From positions 124,001-188,000 of the forward strand of contig CAZMAV010000001.1 of the NCBI GenBank assembly GCA_964564415.1: a DNA stretch of 64,000 nucleotides, written 5' to 3'. Under the pieces are notes generated by a model. The model made no database searches. It was not told the origin of the DNA and saw nothing but the letters and a program-made list of their open reading frames with translations. Position numbers and translations under genes: made by a program. This DNA is from JALEFZ01 sp964564415. Lineage in GTDB: Bacteria; Bacteroidota; Bacteroidia; J057. Below, piece after piece: positions 25,601 through 34,413 of this stretch. Position 1 is the first letter of the stretch. Each line of letters starts with the position of its first letter.

Positions 25601-25921
25601 TTAAGCCCCGTCATTGAGAATCTTGATAGCGGCTCCATCCAACTGCTCTGTCAATCTGCACTGGCAGGAGAGTCGGCTGGTGTCGGTGATATTGGGAAGA
25701 GAATCGAGCATGAATATCTCGTTATCCTCTTTCTTGCCAAGCTTTTCAAAACCCTCTTTAAAAGTCACATGGCAAGTGCCACAGCTCGCCATACCTCCAC
25801 AGATGGCTGGCACGTCGAAGTCCTTTTCTACCAGGACTTCCATAAGACTACTGCCCGGATCAGGTTCCAGCTCCAGTGTCTGGACGCTTCCGTCTGTATC
25901 TTCTACCTGAATCTTAATCAT
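25601..25921 (-). CDS. [2Fe-2S] ferredoxin
   Basis: A 106-residue adrenodoxin/bacterial-type ferredoxin that carries one [2Fe-2S] cluster. The four ligands are visible: Cys in AICGGMASCGTCHV (three Cys with spacing C-x5-C-x2-C) and the fourth in SRLSCQCRL. The C-terminal segment RLTEQLDGAAIKI is normal for the class. It lies 30 bases downstream of a thioredoxin-reductase-like ferredoxin reductase and is probably cotranscribed with it, so the two are likely redox partners. The final electron acceptor is not evident here. Confidence 0.9.
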   Translation of the reverse strand: MIKIQVEDTDGSVQTLELEPDPGSSLMEVLVEKDFDVPAICGGMASCGTCHVTFKEGFEKLGKKEDNEIFMLDSLPNITDTSRLSCQCRLTEQLDGAAIKILNDGA

Positions 25922-25951
25922 GAATCGTTAACGTTTGAAGTGAATAATGCT

Positions 25952-26959
25952 TTATGCCAATCCCTCCACCCCGGTTACGGTGGTGTACTTGAGGGTGGTT
26001 TTTTTATTTGGAAAGACGATCTTAGCCGCCGAGTGAGCCATCAAAGCTGCTTCATGAAACCCACAAAGAATGAGCTTTAGCTTACCGGGATAGGTGTTGA
26101 TGTCCCCGATGGCGTAGATGCCAGGGACACTGGTACTGTAATCGCGGGTATCCACGGCCACCGCTCTTTTGTCGATGCTCAATCCCCAGTCGGCAATAGG
26201 GCCCAGTTTGGGACTCAATCCAAACAGAGGGATGAAATAATCTGCCTCCAGGGTCTTTTCTTCCCCCTCCTTGTTTTTGATTTTTACCTCCTGGAGCTTG
26301 CCTTCCCCGCCTATATCGGCTACCTGAGAGTCCAAAAAGAGGTTCATCTTTCCAGCTGCTGCCAGGTCTACGACTTTTTGGGCCGTATCCGGGGCTCCGC
26401 GAAACTCCCCACGCCTATGAACCAGAGACAACTCCTCGGTAAGGTCTGCCAGGTACACCGCCCAATCAAGGGCAGAGTCTCCTCCACCTGCAATGACAAC
26501 TTTCTTGCCTCGGTACTTTTCAGGGTCCTTGACCATGTAATCTACTCCCTTCCGCTCAAAGTCAGAAAGGTTTTCCAGGGCGGGTTTGCGGGGTTCAAAA
26601 GACCCCAGCCCTCCGGCGATGACTACTACTTTGGCATGAATTTCTGTATCCTCATCTGTCTTGAGGCGAAAAGATCCATCCTCCTGTCGCTCCACCTCGG
26701 TCAACTTTTCACCCAGGGTATAGGTGGGCGAAAAAGGCTTGATCTGCTCCTCAAGGTTGGTGATCAGGTCGCCGGCCAGCACGGAAGGATAGCCGGGAAT
26801 GTCGTAAATGGGTTTCTTGGGATAAATTTCAGTCAACTGCCCCCCGGTTTGAGGAAGGACATCCACCAGGTGACACTTCATCTTGAGCAATCCCGCCTCA
26901 AAAACGGCAAATAATCCCACGGGTCCGGCTCCGATGATGCATATATCTGTTTGTATCAT
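25952..26959 (-). CDS. Ferredoxin-NADP+ reductase, thioredoxin-reductase type
   Basis: A 335-residue flavoprotein with two Rossmann domains: CIIGAGPVGLFAVFEAGLL for FAD at the N-terminus, and KKVVIAGGGDSALDWAVYL for NAD(P)H near residue 160. The closing FAD motif is GIYAIGDINTYPGKLKLILCGFHEAALMAHSA. The redox CxxC of thioredoxin reductase is absent, which places it with the YumC/Chlorobium-type ferredoxin-NADP+ reductases. It is coded directly upstream of a [2Fe-2S] ferredoxin. The start at 26959 (MIQTDICIIGAG) is chosen because the FAD fingerprint should lie near the N-terminus; 38 further upstream codons are open but unlike the family. Confidence 0.88.
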   Translation of the reverse strand: MIQTDICIIGAGPVGLFAVFEAGLLKMKCHLVDVLPQTGGQLTEIYPKKPIYDIPGYPSVLAGDLITNLEEQIKPFSPTYTLGEKLTEVERQEDGSFRLKTDEDTEIHAKVVVIAGGLGSFEPRKPALENLSDFERKGVDYMVKDPEKYRGKKVVIAGGGDSALDWAVYLADLTEELSLVHRRGEFRGAPDTAQKVVDLAAAGKMNLFLDSQVADIGGEGKLQEVKIKNKEGEEKTLEADYFIPLFGLSPKLGPIADWGLSIDKRAVAVDTRDYSTSVPGIYAIGDINTYPGKLKLILCGFHEAALMAHSAAKIVFPNKKTTLKYTTVTGVEGLA

Positions 26960-27104
26960 AGAATTTTTTATCAATTTTGCCCAGGGCAAAGCAGGCAATA
27001 ATTTCGACGAAAATACATTTTTTACCGTTTCCAAACAGGAGAAGGGCAGAAAGGTTTGAACTAGCCCCCTCAAACTTATCTTTCTACCTCCTTTAAGCTA
27101 TTGA

Positions 27105-27590
27105 ATGATGAAACATCTCCGACTCTTTTTCTTTGCGCTCGGCCTTATGGTCTTGGTCCTTTCCTGTGAAGAAAGCAACCTGGCCGTGACTCCCACTGCC
27201 GATTTGAGCTTTACTATATTGGATAATGCCAGTGGAGACCCCATCCCTGATGCCAGGGTCTACCTCTTCAACAACCGGACGACCTACGAAAATTATCTCA
27301 GCGAAAACCCCGATGCAGATCCGGCAGAGGCTCCCAATCTCAATCCCGAAAACATAGGGGTGGCCAATGCCAATGGAGTGGTTGCCTTCCTTTCCTATGA
27401 CCTCGACGGACCCAATTTCGCTTCGGGCAATACATTTTTCTACAAAACCGATCCCATCTATTTTCGGGCGGAAGGAAGTTTGGATGGCAGTACTTACCTG
27501 ACCAATGATGGAGGAGAAAATCGCTTGGACTTCGGCGAAGTAGAGTCCGGAGGCTCCCTCGTATCAGATCTAGAGGTCTTTTTACAATAG
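27105..27590 (+). CDS. Hypothetical lipoprotein with carboxypeptidase-regulatory-like fold
   Basis: A 161-residue protein with a lipoprotein signal (lipobox VLVLSC). The mature part looks like a single beta-sandwich of the CarboxypepD_reg/transthyretin type: LSFTILDNASGDPIPDARVYLF, then VANANGVVAFLSYD. Such domains are common as structural modules in Bacteroidota surface proteins. I do not recognise a specific function. It is divergent from the ferredoxin reductase and followed by a convergent TetR gene. Start at the first or second of two adjacent ATG codons. Confidence 0.7.
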   Translation: MMKHLRLFFFALGLMVLVLSCEESNLAVTPTADLSFTILDNASGDPIPDARVYLFNNRTTYENYLSENPDADPAEAPNLNPENIGVANANGVVAFLSYDLDGPNFASGNTFFYKTDPIYFRAEGSLDGSTYLTNDGGENRLDFGEVESGGSLVSDLEVFLQ

Positions 27591-27669
27591 ACAGGGTCAG
27601 CAAAGCGCTGTTGGGATAATCATGCATCATTTGTTTTAACCCCAGGTGGGCTCGCCCAATCCCTGGTGA

Positions 27670-28323
27670 TCATGATTTTCGCCGACGATCTTCCCGCCAT
27701 TCGGGATCGCGATAGACCTTCATGAAGGCTTCGGAACCCTGAGGGGTGAGGGAAGCGCTTACCACTCGGTAAATCAGTTCCAGGTATTCGTCGACTTTTC
27801 CTTCTTCTGATCCTTGGTAGTAAATTTCTGCATCTACGATCCAAGCATTGAGGAGGATGAGGACCCCGTGAGACAGTTTATCGTAATGCCTGGGGTATCT
27901 CTCCTTTTTCAGGTAGCCCTGCTGCTGAAGGAAGGCATAGATTTCCCGACAAATTAGCATGCGAAACTGGTACTGCTTACGGGCGTGTTCGGCCACTTCT
28001 TCAAAACGCCTGACAAGGTTGGGCAAGTCAAGAAAGATGAATTTGTACTTATACAAGACCTGTAACATGCGACGCAGGCTTTTGACCATGAAGTCAAAGC
28101 TGAAAATTTCTGCCCTGAGGTTTTTTACCTCTGCATTGAGTTCATCCTGCATTGCATGGTAGAGTTCAAGGATGATGTCGTCTTTTTTGGCGAAGTAATA
28201 GCAAAGGTTGCCGTAGCTGATGCCTAATTCCTCACTGATTTTACGGCTGGAAACCTGATTGATGCCTTCACTATTGAAGAGTTCCCTTGATTTGAGTAGT
28301 ATTTTGTCTCTGGTTTTTGCCAT
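27670..28323 (-). CDS. TetR-family transcriptional regulator
   Basis: A 217-residue repressor-type regulator. The N-terminal TetR helix-turn-helix (about residues 5-50) reads ILLKSRELFNSEGINQVSSR and then ISEELGISYGNLCYYFAKK, with the family's YYFAKKDDI end. The remaining 165 residues form an all-helical ligand domain that I cannot match to a specific inducer. A perfect 12-bp palindrome lies 20 bases upstream of its start codon, see separate entry. The likely target is its own gene and possibly neighbours, such as the coiled-coil lipoprotein upstream. Confidence 0.88.
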   Translation of the reverse strand: MAKTRDKILLKSRELFNSEGINQVSSRKISEELGISYGNLCYYFAKKDDIILELYHAMQDELNAEVKNLRAEIFSFDFMVKSLRRMLQVLYKYKFIFLDLPNLVRRFEEVAEHARKQYQFRMLICREIYAFLQQQGYLKKERYPRHYDKLSHGVLILLNAWIVDAEIYYQGSEEGKVDEYLELIYRVVSASLTPQGSEAFMKVYRDPEWREDRRRKS

Positions 28324-28331
28324 GTGTCTGA

Positions 28332-28371
28332 CAAAAATAAAAAAAACCTCTATCTATACAGATAGAGGTTT
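28332..28371 (-). promoter_or_regulatory. Perfect palindrome/terminator hairpin in the tetR leader
   Basis: AAACCTCTATCT at 28344-28355 is perfectly inverted at 28360-28371, with a 4-base loop. On the minus strand a T-rich run follows (28332-28346), ending nine bases before the tetR start codon. It has the form of an intrinsic terminator for the upstream lipoprotein gene. Its position leaves no room for a tetR promoter in between, so it may instead be the TetR operator or an attenuator. Confidence 0.6.
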
Positions 28372-28535
28372 ACCTATTATATGATTGCTGGTATTCCGGA
28401 TCAGAATAAACATGTATTGAATCCCCATTACCATAATTCAGAAGTTGAGTTGAAAATCAAATCAACATCCGAGAAAAGAACGAAATCCGGAACAATCGAA
28501 ATAACAGGTAGTAAAGAACGAGTCTTTTATATTTC

Positions 28536-29441
28536 TTAATTGACCCTTACCACCAGGTAGCGAGAGGTTTTCCAAAACTTCTCAGGATTGGTGATCTGGA
28601 TATAATCGTAAGTCTTATCCTGGTCTTCGTCGGTCAAGACGTATGAATCTTCAGGATGAGGGGTCAACAATTTGGCTTTTTTGGCTCCCAGCGGAATTTC
28701 CTTCACTTCGCGGATATCTATCCTAGTGAAAGCAGTGTCCTGCATCTCTTCGTTGATTCGATTGCGCGAGGCCAGGACGTTGGAGTCTTTGAGGTTTTTG
28801 CTTTCCCCGACTACATAGTAAGCGGTATTCAGAACATCCTGCTGGGCTTCTATGGTTTCAGTCTGGGAATCTATCTTTTCCTCCTGCTCAGTGAGCTGTT
28901 CTTCCTGGTCGGAGGTCAGCCTGGCCAGGCTTTCATTGACCTCATCAAGCTGTTCCATCTTGCCATTGAGCTCTTCCACCTGGAAGTTAAGGGTAGCGAG
29001 TTGGTCTTTGAGTTCGGTAACCTGGGCTTCGCGCTGGGTCATCTGCTTTTTCAAAGATGCAACCATGCGACGATAGCTTTCCGCCTGTCCTTCAAATTTT
29101 TCAGCTTTGGCGTTGAGCCCGTCGATCATCATGCGATTCTGATCCAGAAGTCCATTGATGAGTTGAATATCTTCGACGATCTTATCCTTTTGGCTCACCC
29201 TCATCTCAGAAGCGGATGCATTCATGGAAATGAGGTTTTCCTTCTTTTTGATGGTCTCAAGGTTTGCTTCAAACTCATCGAAGGTGGTCATAAACTGATT
29301 CAGGAGAGAATCTTGCTCCTGCTTTTTGGTCTGCAGGGCAGCATTTTTTTCTTCGAGTTCATTTACCTTTCCATTGTCACAGCCTCCCAGGATGATGGCC
29401 ACTACAATTGAAAGAACTTTAATATTTACATGATATTTCAT
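28536..29441 (-). CDS. Coiled-coil lipoprotein
   Basis: A 301-residue lipoprotein (signal MKYHVNIKVLSIVVAIILGGC). Almost all of residues 28-205 are heptad-rich coiled coil with many Gln, Glu, Lys and Leu (KVNELEEKNAALQTKKQEQD; LKDQLATLNFQVEELNGKME). A C-terminal globular part of about 90 residues includes VGESKNLKDSNVL and LLTPHPEDSYVL. This layout, including the late GES..L motif, is a recurrent hypothetical lipoprotein type in Bacteroidota. Function unknown; an envelope scaffold role is inferred only from the coiled coil. The start at 29441 is chosen for the signal peptide. Confidence 0.8.
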   Translation of the reverse strand: MKYHVNIKVLSIVVAIILGGCDNGKVNELEEKNAALQTKKQEQDSLLNQFMTTFDEFEANLETIKKKENLISMNASASEMRVSQKDKIVEDIQLINGLLDQNRMMIDGLNAKAEKFEGQAESYRRMVASLKKQMTQREAQVTELKDQLATLNFQVEELNGKMEQLDEVNESLARLTSDQEEQLTEQEEKIDSQTETIEAQQDVLNTAYYVVGESKNLKDSNVLASRNRINEEMQDTAFTRIDIREVKEIPLGAKKAKLLTPHPEDSYVLTDEDQDKTYDYIQITNPEKFWKTSRYLVVRVN

Positions 29442-29586
29442 AGGTCTGCAATTTGTTTTCATCATTACAAAACCAATGTGCGTGCCACCAAATTAACAGA
29501 CTGATTGTCAACAAACTAGTATATAAATTATCTATTTTATTCCCCATATTGAAAGGAATATTCTCATTTTGAGAATGGGAGAAGGT

Positions 29587-30282
29587 TCAGGCAGGATTCA
29601 TCAATTCGGTCCAGTTACCTCTCAAACCCGGATTTTGGAAAGAGGCCTCAATCTCTCGGAGAAATTCTTTTCTGGGGATAAGTTGGGCGCCAAGGCTTTC
29701 GAGGTGTCGGGTATGGACCTGGCAGTCGATCAGGGTAAATTCTCGGGCTTGCAATTCTCTTACCAGCTGAATGAAACCGGCTTTGGAGGCATTGGAAACC
29801 TTAGTAAACATGGATTCACCAAAAAAACTTTTTCCCAAAGAGACTCCATATAGCCCTCCTACCAGCAAGCCCTCCTGCCATACCTCTACGGAGTGAGCAT
29901 AACCAAGGGCATGAAGATGAACATAAGCCTCCAGCATTTCATGGGTAATCCAGGTGCCTCGCTGGCCCGGCCGGTAGGCCTGCTGGCATTCGGTGATGAC
30001 ACTTCGAAAATCCTGGTCATAGGTGATCTCAAAGAGGTCTTTTTTCAAAACCTGCTTCATGCTCTTTGAAACCTTGAGCTGGGAAGGATACAAGACAAAG
30101 CGGGGATCTGGCGACCACCAGAGGATGGGATCGCCTTCAGAAAACCAGGGAAAAATCCCAGATTGATAGGCCAGGAGAAGTCTTTCAGGAGAAAGGTCTC
30201 CCCCAATACCTAAAAGTCCGTGAGGTTCTGCCCTGCTAATAGGGGGGAAAATGAGTTCCTTAGGAATTTGATAAATGGGCAT
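29587..30282 (-). CDS. aat: Leucyl/phenylalanyl-tRNA-protein transferase
   Basis: Aat adds Leu or Phe from charged tRNA to the N-terminus of proteins with Arg or Lys first, marking them for ClpAP via ClpS (the bacterial N-degron pathway). The 231-residue protein has the family motifs GLLGIGGDLSPERLLLAYQS and GIFPWFSEGDPILWWSPDPR near the N-terminus. LLVGGLYGVSLGKSFFGESMF and IDCQVHTRHLESLGAQLIPR follow. It lies 31 bases downstream of clpS on the same strand, so the tagger and the adaptor are probably made together. Confidence 0.95.
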   Translation of the reverse strand: MPIYQIPKELIFPPISRAEPHGLLGIGGDLSPERLLLAYQSGIFPWFSEGDPILWWSPDPRFVLYPSQLKVSKSMKQVLKKDLFEITYDQDFRSVITECQQAYRPGQRGTWITHEMLEAYVHLHALGYAHSVEVWQEGLLVGGLYGVSLGKSFFGESMFTKVSNASKAGFIQLVRELQAREFTLIDCQVHTRHLESLGAQLIPRKEFLREIEASFQNPGLRGNWTELMNPA

Positions 30283-30313
30283 GAACGAAGGGGGGAAGGC
30301 AGGATAACAGGAG

Positions 30314-30610
30314 TTATTGAGCCAATTCTTCTACGGTCGCTCCGATGCCGCGGTCCACGAGGGCTTCTCTCATGGGATTGAGCTTTTTGCGAGGGCCTTT
30401 CTTGACGGCGTATTTGCCTTTGGTATGGATAATCCATGCACATTGCTCGGCTTGTTCGGAGCTATGATCGCAAATATCCATAAGAGACTTAATGATCCAG
30501 TCGAAGGTGTTGACATGGTCATTCCAAACGATCAAGCTTACAGGTTCATCTACACCGACGTTTTCCTTGACCTCTTCCAGTTCTAGCACTTGTGCGTTTA
30601 GCGGCATCAT
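30314..30610 (-). CDS. clpS: ATP-dependent Clp protease adaptor ClpS
   Basis: ClpS recognises N-terminal Leu, Phe, Tyr and Trp and delivers such proteins to the Clp ATPase. The 98-residue protein shows the binding-pocket motif LIVWNDHVNTFDWIIKSLM and the second motif CAWIIHTKGKYAVKKG, including the His that contacts the N-degron. The N-terminal extension is short, as in other small ClpS. The clpS-aat pairing is functionally coherent. The ATPase partner (ClpA or ClpC) is not in the window. Confidence 0.93.
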   Translation of the reverse strand: MMPLNAQVLELEEVKENVGVDEPVSLIVWNDHVNTFDWIIKSLMDICDHSSEQAEQCAWIIHTKGKYAVKKGPRKKLNPMREALVDRGIGATVEELAQ

Positions 30611-30879
30611 TTTCTTAAAGCTGTGATTGATTATGCTTGTCTAATTATATTTCCCGGCAGTATCACAAAAATAGTTTTTTTGTCTGTAAAAATAAATCTA
30701 CCTGTACGATCTGCCTGTAGAAATTCGTAAACAATAGTAGATACACAACTCCTATACAAAAGGGTATGTTTGTTTGACCGAGGCAAAAATATGGATTCGG
30801 CTGTCATAACTTTTGGAATTTCTAGGTCTTTTGCAGATAAACTCACTCATTTCCAGGAAAATCTGAGGATTTTATTACC

Positions 30880-32031
30880 ATGAGAAAAAAGCAAATCGCA
30901 TTATTAATTGTCCTTATCCTTGCCTTTCTTCCGCTTCCCAGCATGGCCTGGGGATTTTGGGCGCATCAACGGATCAACCGTCTGGCAATCTTCACCCTAC
31001 CTCCCGAAATGCTGGGCCTTTACAAGAAGAATATCGAATTTTTGACAGAGCATGCCGTAGATCCTGACAAACGTCGCTATGCAGTGGATGGAGAGGCCGC
31101 CCACCACTTTATCGATATGGACCATTATGGAGAATATCCCTTTACCAATGTGCCCCGCTACTGGGAGGATGCCGTAAAGAAATTTTCCAAAGATACCCTC
31201 GAAGCCTATGGGGTCGTCCCTTACCATCTTCCCACCGTGGTCATGAAACTCAAGAAAGCCTTCGAAAAAGAAGACTTGCTTGCCATCATGAAGGCCTCTT
31301 CGGACCTGGGACATTACGTGGGAGACTCTCACGTTCCTCTGCATACCACCGAAAACTACAACGGGCAGTTGACTGGGCAAAAGGGAATTCATGGCTTTTG
31401 GGAATCTCGCCTTCCTGAGCTTTTTGGGGAGGGCTATGACTTTTTTGTAGGGAAGTGCTACTACGTAGAAGACCTTTTTGGAGAAAGTTGGAAATTTGTC
31501 CTCGACAGCCACCGCCTCCTGGACTCGGTCCTTTTGTTGGAAAAACAGTTGAGCGAAGATTTTCCTGCCGATAAAAAGTACGGTTATGAAAGCCGCAACA
31601 ACGTAGTGGTCAGGACCTACTCGAGGGAATACTCTGCCGAATATCACCGCCGCATGAATGGCATGGTCGAGCGCCGCATGCAAAAGGCCATCCTCAGTGT
31701 AGGCTCTTATTGGTACACAGCCTGGAAACTCGCAGGCTCTCCCGACCTTAGCGAACTGATGTACCAAAAGTTGGAACCTCGGCCCAATAGCTACAAGAAG
31801 AAATTAAAAATCACTGACAGAGAGGCCTTCGATGTAGGAGCCCTCATGATGGGTTGCTGTGGAAAACCACAGAAAGCCCTTGCTTTTGGCCTTCATCGAA
31901 CCTTGAGCTGTGTTCAGGATGATCCTCGCTGGGTGGTGGTCATGGATGAAGCCGCCAGGGAGCAAGTGAATAAGGATCAATTACCCTGGTACAGACGGGC
32001 CTGGAAATGGCTATTGGATTTTTTGAATTAG
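30880..32031 (+). CDS. Secreted zinc-dependent phospholipase C / S1-P1 nuclease-like protein
   Basis: A 383-residue protein with a signal peptide ending PSMA. The mature protein then begins WGFWAHQRINRLA, which provides the N-terminal Trp zinc ligand and early His of the phospholipase C/P1 nuclease superfamily. Further zinc ligands are visible in HHFIDMDHYGEYPF, and in LGHYVGDSHVPLHTTENYNG together with GIHGFWESRLPELF. The catalytic metal set therefore appears complete. Members hydrolyse phosphodiester bonds in nucleic acids or phospholipids; which one cannot be decided by reading. There is no T9SS domain, so it is probably periplasmic. Confidence 0.85.
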   Translation: MRKKQIALLIVLILAFLPLPSMAWGFWAHQRINRLAIFTLPPEMLGLYKKNIEFLTEHAVDPDKRRYAVDGEAAHHFIDMDHYGEYPFTNVPRYWEDAVKKFSKDTLEAYGVVPYHLPTVVMKLKKAFEKEDLLAIMKASSDLGHYVGDSHVPLHTTENYNGQLTGQKGIHGFWESRLPELFGEGYDFFVGKCYYVEDLFGESWKFVLDSHRLLDSVLLLEKQLSEDFPADKKYGYESRNNVVVRTYSREYSAEYHRRMNGMVERRMQKAILSVGSYWYTAWKLAGSPDLSELMYQKLEPRPNSYKKKLKITDREAFDVGALMMGCCGKPQKALAFGLHRTLSCVQDDPRWVVVMDEAAREQVNKDQLPWYRRAWKWLLDFLN

Positions 32032-32148
32032 GCCTGTTAAGGTGAAGTAGAATAGCGAGGTTTCAGCTAATTTTAAAAAAATAGTTTAGCTCCCTACAGC
32101 AGATTCAAGTACCTCCCCATTACAACCTTGAATATTTCATTACGGAAA

Positions 32149-34360
32149 TCATTGATTCACCAAGGTCCTGTAAATGGCTTCCCCATCAAGCTCAATCATC
32201 ATAAAAATGGTTTCGTGATATTTATGCATCCCTACCTTTATCACATTTTTTCCTGGATGAAGAATTTTTGTGTTGGGTTCAGCCAGTAGCCTTCCCTTGA
32301 CATCAAAAAGATTGATTTCAACCCTTTTCTTCCTGTCCGTTTCAATCTCAACGTTGATCTTTGAGCCATAGGGATTGGGATATACCCTTATGTGTCCAGC
32401 CTCAGATTTTTCCAATATGGAAGGCAATCGGCTAAGAGGCCCTGTAAGCCCTGCGGTGTCAGTCAAGGCCTCCATGAAGCTGATAATTGCCTGCATTTCT
32501 ACTTCGCTCAGATGAAGGGAGTCCTCTGGCAGGGTTTGGTTGTCCACCAGCATCCCCATTCCTGTCCCTCCTCCAAAATTGTAGAAATCCATGACTTCCT
32601 CAAGGCTATCATAAATCCCATTGTGCATATAGGGTGCTGTAAGTGCCACGTTGCGGATACCAGGGGTTTTGAAGTGATGGAGAAACCAAGGGTCATTATC
32701 CCAGGGCCAGCCACTCTGGTACCTTCCGGAATCTGCATCCAGCACATTTGCAGCCGAAGAAGCCGGAACACCAAGTACCTCCGATTCACTTTCTTTGTAC
32801 TGGGGAGGTACAATCCCTCCAAATGATGGTGCGAAGTGGCAGGTTCCACAGCCTGCCTTGCCCATAAAGAGGTTATACCCTTTCAGGACAGAAGAGTCGA
32901 TTTGTTGCTCATTGATTTCAGACCTCATGTACTTGTCAAATGGTGAATTGAAAGAAGAAAGGCTGGCCACATAGGATGCAAGGGCCATTTTTAGGATATA
33001 TCCACTTTCTACCTGTTGGTCATACATCTCGGGAAATGCATCCCGAAACAGGTCCTTATATTCAGAAATCAAAAAGACCTTTTTTACGATTTCTTTGTAA
33101 TCTGTAGAAAATTCCAAGGGATTAAAGACAACATGGTCAATCTGATCTTCAAGATTTTTTACCCTGAAATCATAAAAAAAGGAATGAGCAAAAACAGTAT
33201 TGATCAGGCCCATCGAATTGCGCTGGGTATAGGTATTATGGGCCTGGCCAGGGCTTTTGGGGAAGCCATCGGCGAAACCCTTCTGAGGGTCGTGGCAGGA
33301 AGCACAAGAACGGTTGTTGTTCGAAGAAAGGATAGGATCGAAAAACAATAGCCTTCCCAGCTCTATTCGTGAGGGTTCGTCATTCTTGTGATAATGACCG
33401 ATAAAACCAGCCTTATCCAAAAAGGAATCACTAAAAATCTTTCTTCCCAGGTAGTTAACAGGGTATTTCCATTTGTCAATCTTTGGATCCTCGTCGTAAA
33501 TGGTAGGTGGTCAATGTTTAGCTGAAGATCAAGCATGGTTTCGTAAAGTGGTTGGATGATGTCACTTGTCCAGGAGGCATGGTTAAAATCCGAGTTAGAG
33601 TTTGAATTATCCAAAAACAAGCTACCCTCATCCATCAGGGCAAAAAGCTGATACCCCTCTGACTGGCTTTTTTCTTCAAATACATCCTCCCAAATCTCCA
33701 GAGATTCTCTCAGTATTCTCCAGCTTATCCTTGCTTCTTCAATCGCAAGGCCAGATTGGGGGTACCAAAACCTGTCAAGCCCAGAAAAGATATTCTGAGC
33801 AGTGAAAACCGACACGCCTCAAAGAACCTCCGGCTACTTACCCTTTCCATGTTATCTTCCTGGTATTGGACAAATGCCTCGACATCCATTTTGAGTATTT
33901 CCGTTAATTCCCTGATATCACCTATATCTAGGGAATTTGCATAAATCAATTCTTCTAGCATCTGAAGCCCATGTGGATCCACCACCTCTGGCCTCCTCAC
34001 CACTAGGGAATCAGCAATAACTTTGGGTAAGGGGGCTCCATTAAACTGATATTTTGCATGATCTGGAAAAACATATTCAAGGATGAACTCGACCTTTTTA
34101 TAGGCAAATCGTGTCTCTGCCAGCTGTTCGGCTAATTTCGACGGGGAATCGGCAACATCCGATAGCTCCATGGCCTGGCGATGCAGCTTCGTTGCCTCCA
34201 CCACAAAAGCTCTCAGGTTGAGGATATACATTTGTTTTACCTCAGAAATGGGCTCTGTATTTTTTTTAGAAACCATGCCAAATCCCAACATACAAAGAAT
34301 CAAGGTTGAGAAAAGCAGATATTTGAATGATACTTTAATGATGCTATTGTTTGAAAACAC
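32149..34360 (-). pseudogene. Di-heme cytochrome c peroxidase with T9SS domain, two frameshifts
   Basis: The reading frame of a roughly 735-residue protein is broken twice. The N-terminal segment (34360 to about 33760) has a signal peptide and a helical domain like those found in front of Bacteroidota cytochrome c peroxidases (FRAF-like QMYILNLRAF, NGAPLPKV, DPHGLQMLEELIY). The frame shifts at a run of five C (plus-strand G, 33758-33762), then again at TTT near 33498-33500. Each is restored by adding one base. The peroxidase part follows (32149 to about 33497): heme motifs CASCH and CGTCH, GPLSRLP, and a C-terminal type A sorting domain (VYPNPYGSKINVEIE). It could be a real pseudogene or indel sequencing errors. 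Confidence 0.85.
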
Positions 34361-34361
34361 C

Positions 34362-34395
34362 CAATGAGCCTGATCCTATTAGGCCAGACTCATTG
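34362..34395 (-). terminator. Hairpin between phosphatase and peroxidase pseudogenes
   Basis: CAATGAGCCTG at 34362-34372 pairs with CAGACTCATTG at 34385-34395 with one mismatch. It lies just past the phosphatase stop. The following T run on the minus strand is weak (GGTGTTTTC). Confidence 0.45.
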
Positions 34396-34413
34396 AGCGA
34401 GATTTATTGTTTC

